This document shows positions 6,926-11,974 of a stretch of DNA of 11,974 nucleotides, piece after piece (position 1 is the stretch's first letter; each line of letters starts with the position of its first letter). The DNA is taken from assembly GCA_016782825.1 (NCBI GenBank), contig JADHXT010000073.1, positions 1-11,974 on the forward strand, given 5' to 3'. Origin of the DNA: Candidatus Brocadiia bacterium (GTDB lineage Bacteria; Planctomycetota; PUPC01; DSUN01). The notes under the pieces were generated by a model. That model was not told the DNA's origin and ran no database searches. It worked only from the letters and a program-made list of their open reading frames with translations. The position numbers and the translations under genes were made by a program.

Positions 6926-7944
6926 CTCAGGAGAACTCGGGCTTCGGGCGCGTGGCCACGCCGCAGGGGACGGCGTGGGTCCACCAGCGCAACTTCGCGC
7001 AGTTGTGGCCCCGTCGGCTCGCCTGCTGGTACATGGACCTCGGCAACGCCGGCTGGCTCAACGGGAAAGACATCTGGGACAACATCGAGCCCATGCGTCG
7101 TTTCTACCAGCAGCATGTCGGTGAGCCCGCCAAGTGGGCTCCCGAGGTGGCCCTGATCGTCGACGAGGTAAGCCCCTGCTATACGAAGTGCACGCGTGAC
7201 CTTCATTCGCCGCTCGTCTACCAGATGCGCAGCCAGTTCTTCCGCCTGGGCGCCCCGTTCCGCATCCATCTGCTGAGCGACCTGGTCGAGGGCAGGGTCC
7301 CCCCTGCCAAGGTGTGCTTCTTCGCCAACTGCTTCCGCCTCGACGCCAAGCAACGGGCCGCCGTGAGGAAGGCCACGCGGGGGAGGACGGCCGTGTGGTT
7401 CTACGGCGGCGGCTTCCTGAGCGACGATGCCTCGGAGGCCAACATGTCGGACGTCATCGGGATGGCGCTCGCGCGGGCCAACCCACTCCCCGGCAAGGTG
7501 ACGCCACAGCAAGCAGAAGGAAGGCTCGCGGATGGGCTGGCGGAGCCGTTTGGCACCGACGTGAGACTCGAGCCGCGTTGGGTTGTCTCCGAGCCGGGAG
7601 TCGAGGTCTTGGGCCGATATGCTGACGCTGGCATCGCGGCGGCAGCGAAGCGAACACCCGATGGCCTGCGGGTGTACATTGGCGCCCTTCATTGTCCGGC
7701 GAAGCTCCTCCGCAATGTCCTCAAAGACGCGGGAGTGCACGTGTACAGCGACTCCGACGACGTGGTGCTGACGGATGGCCGGTTCCTGTGCATCACAGCA
7801 ACAACGGCGGGGCCGAAGCGGATCGAGTTCCCTCACAAATGTGACGTGCTCGGCGCGCTGGACGGCAAACGGCTCGGCCAAGGAGTGGAGCATCTGGATG
7901 TCGAGATGCAACTGGGCGAAGCCAGGATGTACCTGTTGAAGTAG
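6691..7944 (+). CDS. GH42/GH-A-like glycosidase, C-terminal part after frameshift
   Basis: This 417-codon frame continues the upstream glycosidase. It starts with SLYGYTFDMHGIPRG, the natural sequel of KRTKLV, and completes the TIM barrel. GGGKLWLNEDDTRTYL supplies a Glu (residue 71 here, GAG at 6901) that is a plausible catalytic nucleophile. A second domain from about residue 150 (APEVALIVDEVSPCY, then FANCFRLDAKQRAAV and TAVWFYGGGFLSDD) resembles the glutamine-amidotransferase-like trimerisation domain of GH42 enzymes. The last 100 residues form a small beta-rich domain ending in a TAG stop. GTG at 6691 is only the first start in this frame, has no ribosome-binding site and is probably not used. 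Restoring one base near 6691 gives a protein of about 897 residues. Without that, both halves are non-functional or this is a sequence error. Confidence 0.72.
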   Translation: MSLYGYTFDMHGIPRGPQTSGHLAMAKLVDCPDVDILCSPISYRDRQLGGAGCFMSAVDTVRGGGKLWLNEDDTRTYLTQENSGFGRVATPQGTAWVHQRNFAQLWPRRLACWYMDLGNAGWLNGKDIWDNIEPMRRFYQQHVGEPAKWAPEVALIVDEVSPCYTKCTRDLHSPLVYQMRSQFFRLGAPFRIHLLSDLVEGRVPPAKVCFFANCFRLDAKQRAAVRKATRGRTAVWFYGGGFLSDDASEANMSDVIGMALARANPLPGKVTPQQAEGRLADGLAEPFGTDVRLEPRWVVSEPGVEVLGRYADAGIAAAAKRTPDGLRVYIGALHCPAKLLRNVLKDAGVHVYSDSDDVVLTDGRFLCITATTAGPKRIEFPHKCDVLGALDGKRLGQGVEHLDVEMQLGEARMYLLK

Positions 7945-8052
7945 AACGCCCTCTGGCGGTCTTCATCCCCCTCGTCTTCCACGAGCACGCAGATCAGGTC
8001 CGTCAGCCTGTCCCTCAAGCCCGGGACGCTGTCGTGCTTTCTGGAGAGACAA

Positions 8053-8079
8053 CGCCCCTCCCCCCATCGGTGAGGGGCG
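8053..8079. repeat. Perfect 8-bp stem hairpin, possible transcription end signal
   Basis: CGCCCCTC (8053-8060) and GAGGGGCG (8072-8079) are exact reverse complements with an 11-nt loop. It lies about 110 bp after the glycosidase stop. No T-run follows on either strand, so an intrinsic terminator call is weak. Confidence 0.35.
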
Positions 8080-8320
8080 CGGCCGCAGACCGACTCCCCA
8101 GAGGTGGACCCTATGCCAACACGACAATGGCCAGCTTCAGAGCAGGCCGTGCTCTCGTGCCCAGGGCTCATCTCTCTCGCTATCGCGCGTCAGTGCGCCA
8201 TCTGGGTACGGAAGCGGCGAGATGACAGGCGGCTGGGCAGTCGCGGCATGGCCATCCAAGCAGCAGAGCGTGGACACGAGCGCCGTTCACGCGTCGGCGC
8301 CTGCCACTCGATCCCCCCAT

Positions 8321-8411
8321 CTGGCCCGCTTGACCGGGGAGATACTGGCGCGCTAAGGTAAGCGGGCCGAGAAGCCAGTACGCTGCCGGCTTCACCAGTC
8401 TGGGTCCAGAC
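8321..8411 (+). repeat. Cluster of inverted repeats with mutually exclusive pairings (candidate structured leader)
   Basis: Four exact inverted repeats are packed into 91 nt. Stem A is GGCCCGCTT (8323-8331) with AAGCGGGCC (8360-8368). TACTGGC (8343-8349), inside the loop of A, pairs with GCCAGTA (8374-8380), giving an H-type pseudoknot. GAAGCC (8371-8376) pairs with GGCTTC (8388-8393), which competes with the previous pairing. GTCTGG (8398-8403) pairs with CCAGAC (8406-8411). The cluster ends 76 bp before the ATG of the isomerase-like gene, so it could be a regulatory leader or a DNA-level repeat element. It matches no riboswitch I recognise. Confidence 0.4.
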
Positions 8412-8487
8412 CCGCAGGCGCGTCCCGTCTGGCACCTTGACGTGCGAGTACGCCTGGACACTTCAACGCGATGGGAAAGGAGAAGCG

Positions 8488-9447
8488 ATGTCGAAGTACC
8501 AGCTCACCCGCCGTGGCCTCCTGAAAGCGGGCGTCGTGGCACTGCCGCTCGCCGCGGCAGGAGAGGGCCTGTCGCAGGAATCCCCCAAGCGAAATGGCAG
8601 CGTGGCCATCGGGATGGCCACGACGGGATTCCGGGATTACACGAACAGCCGGCTCGCCGGGGAACTGGCGAAGCGGAAGATCCGGACGGTCCAGCTCTTC
8701 CTCACACAGTCCGACAGCAACTACTGGAAGTACAACGGCCGGAACGACCTCACAGCCCTCACTGCCGACCGGTGCAAGGAGATTGCCGGCACGTACCGTT
8801 CGGCGGGCATCGCCATTCACAGTATCGGAGTCTACACCAATCTGATCCACCCGGACGAGGCCGAACGGAAGGCCAACCTGGCCTACTTCGAGGCCATGAT
8901 GAAGGTCGGTGGCCATATGGGCGTCCGCACCTTCATCACTGAGGCAGGGCACTACCACGCCGAAGGACCAGCCCCAAGAGAGGCCCGCTACTTCAAGGAA
9001 GATGTCTGGAAGACGATGGTCGGCACTGCGAAGCAGTTGGCGAAGATCGCCGACGGCTGCAACGCCACCGTCCTGGTCGAGCCGTACTTCCAGAGCTTCT
9101 TCGCCAGTGCCAAACGTACGCGCGTGTTCCTGGAAGAGGTCGGCTCGCCGCGAATCCGGGCCCTCCTGGACCCGGCCAATCTCCTGGAGCTCAACGATCT
9201 GGAGGAGATGTTCGCCCAGCTTGCGTCCTGGATCGACTGTCTTCACGCCAAGGACCGTAAGCTGCACACCCGACGCGGCGTGCCGGCTGGCAAGGGGGAT
9301 CTCGACTATCCCAAGTTCGTAGCTCTGGCGGCGAAGCACACGCCACAGGCACCGCTGATCCTGGAGTATGTCGGCCCGAAGGACTACGATCAAGCCATTG
9401 CCCACCTCCGCAAGACGCTCCGCGAAGCCGACTTGAAGGAGCGGTAG
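8488..9447 (+). CDS. Tat-exported sugar phosphate isomerase/epimerase-like (xylose isomerase-like TIM barrel) protein
   Basis: This 319-residue protein begins with a twin-arginine signal (LTRRGLLKAG at 6-15, then a Val/Ala/Leu core), predicting folded export with a bound metal. The rest fits the AP-endonuclease-2/xylose-isomerase-like TIM barrel used by sugar isomerases, epimerases and inosose dehydratases. Likely metal and catalytic residues at strand ends are Glu152 (FITEAGH), Glu198 (VLVEPY), Asp228 (ALLDPANL), His253 (DCLHAKD) and Glu293 (LILEYVG); GVPAGKGDLDYPKF is the usual signature before the last strands. ATG 8488 is chosen because AAGGAG sits just upstream and the Tat motif falls at the N-terminus; a longer TTG start would bury it. 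Neighbouring genes suggest processing of sugars released outside the cytoplasm, but the substrate cannot be read from sequence. Confidence 0.87.
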   Translation: MSKYQLTRRGLLKAGVVALPLAAAGEGLSQESPKRNGSVAIGMATTGFRDYTNSRLAGELAKRKIRTVQLFLTQSDSNYWKYNGRNDLTALTADRCKEIAGTYRSAGIAIHSIGVYTNLIHPDEAERKANLAYFEAMMKVGGHMGVRTFITEAGHYHAEGPAPREARYFKEDVWKTMVGTAKQLAKIADGCNATVLVEPYFQSFFASAKRTRVFLEEVGSPRIRALLDPANLLELNDLEEMFAQLASWIDCLHAKDRKLHTRRGVPAGKGDLDYPKFVALAAKHTPQAPLILEYVGPKDYDQAIAHLRKTLREADLKER

Positions 9448-9508
9448 TACCACGCAGACCGGCGAGCAATGAACGGGGCACCAGGCACCCCGCACGCAGC
9501 AGAGCCTC

Positions 9509-9542
9509 GGCAAGCTCAGCCATTGTCTGAACTGAGCTTGCC
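9509..9542. repeat. Perfect 11-bp stem hairpin between the isomerase-like and zinc-ribbon genes
   Basis: GGCAAGCTCAG (9509-9519) and CTGAGCTTGCC (9532-9542) are exact reverse complements with a 12-nt loop. It lies 61 bp after the isomerase-like stop and 26 bp before the small gene's ATG. No T-run follows. The arm sequence recalls the short palindromes with GCTCAG/CTGAGC cores that are dispersed in many environmental genomes, so it may be a repeat copy and not a terminator. Confidence 0.5.
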
Positions 9543-9554
9543 TTCAGGCAGGTC

Positions 9555-9559
9555 GGAGG
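9555..9559 (+). promoter_or_regulatory. Shine-Dalgarno deciding the start of the small CxxC protein
   Basis: GGAGG lies 8 nt before ATG 9568. A longer in-frame start at 9469 lacks such a site and would translate through the hairpin at 9509-9542. Confidence 0.55.
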
Positions 9560-9567
9560 CGAAGAAG

Positions 9568-9708
9568 ATGAGAAGATGCAGGTTGTGCGGAAGAATGGAG
9601 GACGGAGCCGAGTTCCTCGGCCCCCATTGCGGTCGGTGCGACAAGATTGCTGGGGAGGTGCCGGCTGGGCTGGAAGTCGAGTTCTGGGTCAAGGAAAGCG
9701 TGGTGTGA
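9568..9708 (+). CDS. Small double-CxxC (zinc-ribbon-like) protein, 46 residues
   Basis: A 46-codon gene with an ideal GGAGG site and TGA stop. The peptide has two CxxC pairs (MRRCRLCGR with Cys4/Cys7; GPHCGRCDK with Cys21/Cys24) spaced as in a minimal zinc ribbon, then a short acidic tail with EVEFWVKE. It has no signal peptide or membrane segment, so it is probably cytoplasmic. I do not recognise a named family. It may be a free-standing zinc-knuckle protein binding nucleic acid or a partner protein. Between two genes for exported proteins its role cannot be inferred. Being short, it could be missed by automatic calling; the regular Cys spacing and ribosome-binding site are the main support. 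Confidence 0.55.
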   Translation: MRRCRLCGRMEDGAEFLGPHCGRCDKIAGEVPAGLEVEFWVKESVV

Positions 9709-9861
9709 GGTGGTCGAGCACCACGAGGCTGATCCGGGTGGCCCTTGCCACGAACTGAACTGACGTGATAGCCTGTCCCGCGCGCCACACGTCAAGTTGT
9801 CCCGATTGGGCCAATGCTCCCGGAGTGGCAATCCGGGCCGGATGAACTGAAGGGCTTCAGA
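9709..9861. other. Intergenic spacer with small palindromes
   Basis: CGTGGTG (9699-9705) and CACCACG (9719-9725) form a 7-bp inverted repeat across the small gene's stop. ATTGG-G-CCAAT (9805-9815) is an odd palindrome, and CCCGGA/TCCGGG (9819-9837) another short pair. Any could be an operator or weak terminator, but none is compelling. GTCAAGTTGTCC at 9791-9802 differs by one base from the tip of the IS21 remnant. Confidence 0.3.
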
Positions 9862-10263
9862 ATGCATAGGACTGAGCGCCGATACGAGACCGGTACGCAA
9901 ACCTCCCTGTTGGCCGGTGTCTTGCTCATGGCGGTCACGGTTCAGCTATGCCAGGCCGTGGACTCCTTTCCGCCGCTGGTCAAGGCTGCGATCGAGAGGG
10001 TCCGCGACACGCGGGCTGGGATGTATGATTCCGTCGAATCGAGCACCCTGGGTCGCATCGCGAGCCCTACGGAGTTTGCCGCCACGCAGAGGAACCTGCG
10101 CAGACACTACACTGCCGCAGACACTACACTGCGCCGGCGCCGCGACTCGAGTTGTCGAATGCCCGCGGGCAGCAGCTTGGCGCCCTTTACGGCCGGGTGT
10201 CCTTCTTCGGCCGTCCGCGTGCCGGCAAGCCATTTGCGCTCGGCATCACAGGGGCGCACGTGA
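9862..10263 (+). CDS. Exported PDZ/helical-repeat protein, 5' part (frame broken by 17-bp duplication)
   Basis: ATG 9862 follows GAAGGG (9849-9854) by 7 nt. The product starts with a Sec signal: charged HRTERRYETGTQ, hydrophobic LLAGVLLMAVTVQL, likely cut after CQA (residue 32). A helical stretch follows (PPLVKAAIERVRDTRAGMYD, ending NLRRHYTA). From about 10116 the original frame is lost because of the 17-bp duplication, and translation continues out of frame to TGA at 10261-10263. The correct continuation is in the other frame from 10116. I give this as the 5' piece of one gene; as it stands it would yield a short exported peptide without the PDZ domain. A longer ATG at 9814 is less likely since it lacks a ribosome-binding site and would bury the signal. 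Confidence 0.62.
   Translation: MHRTERRYETGTQTSLLAGVLLMAVTVQLCQAVDSFPPLVKAAIERVRDTRAGMYDSVESSTLGRIASPTEFAATQRNLRRHYTAADTTLRRRRDSSCRMPAGSSLAPFTAGCPSSAVRVPASHLRSASQGRT
10099..10132 (+). repeat. Exact 17-bp tandem duplication causing a frameshift
   Basis: CGCAGACACTACACTGC occurs at 10099-10115 and again immediately at 10116-10132. Because 17 is not a multiple of three, the second copy shifts the frame. Both copies read RRHYTA, the first in the upstream frame and the second in the downstream frame, and deleting one gives an uninterrupted protein. This identifies the duplication as the lesion. Confidence 0.93.
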
Positions 10264-11974
10264 TCGATGTACAAGGAAGGCCCGAGCTCGTGGTGACACG
10301 CGTGGACCCGCAGACGCCGGCTGCGTCGGCGCTCAAAGAGGGCGACGTCATCGTCGGCGCCAACCAGCGTCTGTTCCCCGGGTGGGAGGATCCCAGGGTC
10401 CCGGTCGGCTACGCCATCGCCGCCGCGCAGACCAAGGCCTTCAAGGGCACGCTCACGCTGCACATCGGTCGCGACGGCAAGTTCGCGTCGGTGCAGATCA
10501 AGCTCCCCATTGATGCCGGCTACAGCGCGACCTGGCCGTTCCACTGTGAGAAGTCCAAGGCCATCGCCGCCGCGGCGGTGGACTACATCCTCAAGCACGG
10601 TGACGACACCTTCTGGCGCGACCTTTTCCTGATGGGCGTCGGCGACGAGAAGGCGATGGCTTCTGTCCGGGACAACCTGCGCAAGGCCCAGCAAAGCGGC
10701 CCCATCGGCAGCAACTGGTTTGGCGGCTACAAGCTGCTGGCCCTGACCGAGTACTATCTGCTGACCCACGACCCGGAAGTGTTGCCCGCCATCCGGTGCC
10801 ACGTCAAAGGCCTCGAGGCGAACCAAATGGCCTGTGGCGGGTGGAGCCACGGCCCGCCCGGCGGATACGGCGTGATGAACCAGGTGGGGCAGATCTGCTT
10901 CATCGGGCTGGTCCTGGCCCGCGAATGCGGTGTCGAGGTGGCCTCGAAGGTGCTGGCCCGGGCGGTCAAGCTGTCCGGCAGGTTCATCGGGACCTACGGC
11001 GCCTATGGCGACCACGCGCCGGGCGTGGCGAAGTATGGCAAACACGCGCCCTTCGACAATGGCATCGTCCCCGCGCACGCCGTGCTGTTCTACCTGCTCG
11101 GCGAGGAGGCCGTGGCCCGGCGTTCGGCACGGCGGTCCTGCTACCTGTATCGCACGCGGATGGGCGGGCACGCCGAGCTCATCTTCTCCATCGCCTGGAG
11201 CAGCGTGGGCGCGGTCTTCGCCCCTGAGCCGGAGTTCCGCATGTACGCCGACAACATGCTCTGGTATTACGAGCTGTCGAGGCAGCGGAGCGGCGCGCTG
11301 ACTTGCCTGGGCCACACGCGCTACCGCCGGTCCACCGCGGCGCTGGGCATGGTCCTCACCCTCGCCGAGAAGCGATTGCGCATCACCGGCGCGCCGCGGC
11401 GCAACAAGCCGCTCTTTCCGATCGACACGTTGGGCCCTGCTCAGCCGGTCAAGGCGCAGCCGCTGCCGCGGCCGGCCGGGCCCGTCAAGATCCGCATCCC
11501 CGACACATGGGACACCTTGGTCTCCGGAACCGATGCGGAGTATCGCTGCCTGGCTGCCGATCAGCTCGAGCCCGCTCAGCAGAACGCTTGGTACGGCCCC
11601 GGCTACGAGGACGGCGGCTGGAAGCTGACCAAGCCGGGCGCGAAAGCAGGCAGCACGCCCGGCGGCATCCTGCTGCGCCGGAGCTTCAAATGCGCCGAGT
11701 CCGACTACACGACACTGCGTGTGACGCTGCCCAGTGCGGTCGGCGGCGAGCTGTTCCTGAACGGCGAGCGCGTCGCCGTGCTCTCAACCTACCGGCCGCA
11801 ACGAGGCAGCAAGGGGCTCCAGACGCTGGACCTGGGCCGCCTGGCGGCGGGCGCCCTGCGGCGGGGGGAGAATCTGCTGGCCGCCCGTCTCGAAGGCGTT
11901 GGCAACCGCGCGGTTGCGGTCGGCCTGGCGGCCGGGCCGGGCGGCGTCGAGAAGCGCAAGATCGAGGCCCATCC
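10116..11974 (+). CDS. PDZ plus helical-repeat protein, 3' part (DUF6288-like), runs off right edge
   Basis: In the frame with codons starting at 10116 the sequence is open to the window end without a stop. With one duplication copy removed, the protein is 698 residues to the edge. A PDZ-like domain lies at about 115-200 (FALGITGAHVIDVQG, then PAASALKEGDVIVGANQRLF), suited to binding peptide ends. An all-helical region at about 205-500 has regularly repeating aromatic/small motifs (SNWFGGYKLLALTEYYLLTH, ACGGWSHGPPGGYGVMNQVG, PFDNGIVPAHAVLFYLLG), suggesting an alpha/alpha toroid. The last 150 residues (YGPGYEDGGWKLTKPG, LRVTLPSAVGGELFLNGERV) look like a galactose-binding-like beta sandwich. 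This order recalls the DUF6288 family of planctomycetes, remembered and not searched. An extracytoplasmic scaffold or carbohydrate-active role is plausible but unproven. The gene has no start of its own here. Confidence 0.66.

Larger units (their letters stand above)
7945..8487. other. Intergenic region with inverted repeats and no convincing gene
   Basis: This 543-bp gap separates the glycosidase from the isomerase-like gene. It holds an 8-bp-stem hairpin (8053-8079) and a run of inverted repeats from 8321 to 8411. An open frame from ATG 8113 to TAA 8361 (82 codons) has GAGGTGG in front but encodes an unrecognisable, Arg-rich peptide. On the minus strand, 7945-8042 reads with GC-rich third positions (KHDSVPGLRDRLTDLICVLV), perhaps a gene remnant, but it has no proper start or end. 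I see no tRNA or other known RNA. Confidence 0.5.

Noticed and set aside
8113..8361. 82-codon open frame with GAGGTGG upstream
   Set aside because: Mixed codon use, no recognisable motif, Arg-rich composition and overlap of its 3' end with the inverted-repeat cluster make it unconvincing as a gene.
8437..8465. TTGACG as a -35 box for the isomerase-like gene
   Set aside because: The hexamer 17 bp downstream (ACTTCA) is a poor -10 match.
9789..9802. Second IS21-type end (GTCAAGTTGTCC)
   Set aside because: It resembles the remnant tip at one mismatch over 12 bases but lacks the TG terminus and any transposase sequence beside it; probably chance.
1..11974. tRNA, rRNA and CRISPR arrays
   Set aside because: No cloverleaf, conserved rRNA segment or regularly spaced direct repeats were seen on reading both strands.

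Overview
The window is GC-rich and carries gene families common in Planctomycetota and related PVC or deep-branching environmental bacteria. These are a Tat-exported xylose-isomerase-like TIM-barrel protein, a HzsA-related multi-haem protein, a prepilin-type secreted protein, a GH42/GH-A-like lipoprotein glycosidase, and a PDZ protein with a helical repeat region. Planctomycetota or a neighbouring phylum (Lentisphaerae, Hydrogenedentes or similar, probably from a metagenome) is an inference. No rRNA, tRNA, CRISPR array or housekeeping gene is visible.

Left part (1-4680, minus strand): the left edge holds the C-terminal coiled-coil remnant of a large serine recombinase, missing its 5' part. 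Upstream of it, in transcription order, are a GTG-started type II pseudopilin-like protein (3771-4508) and a 1119-residue HzsA-related protein with a signal peptide and three CXXCH haem motifs (357-3716). They look like a two-gene operon. A TTGACA -35 box sits at the very tip of an IS21-family remnant just upstream and probably drives them.

Middle (4668-5003, minus strand): a 5'-truncated istB, the helper ATPase of an IS21-family element, with one probable terminus. istA and the istB Walker A half are gone.

Right part (5252-11974, plus strand): first comes a GH42/GH-A-like lipoprotein broken by a one-base frameshift near 6691. A 543-bp gap follows with several inverted repeats and a possible pseudoknot. 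Then come a Tat-exported sugar isomerase/epimerase-like protein, a 46-residue double-CxxC protein preceded by a strong hairpin, and a Sec-exported PDZ/helical-repeat protein running off the right edge. The last gene is out of frame because of an exact 17-bp tandem duplication; removing one copy restores a single 698-codon frame to the window edge.

The right part resembles an extracytoplasmic carbohydrate-handling cluster of the kind common in polysaccharide-degrading PVC bacteria. The left part is an extracytoplasmic redox or haem module of unknown role. The window also shows decay and rearrangement: two mobile-element remnants, two frameshifted genes and repeat-like palindromes, one of them apparently inserted in frame inside the HzsA-related gene. 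Some frameshifts could be assembly errors.
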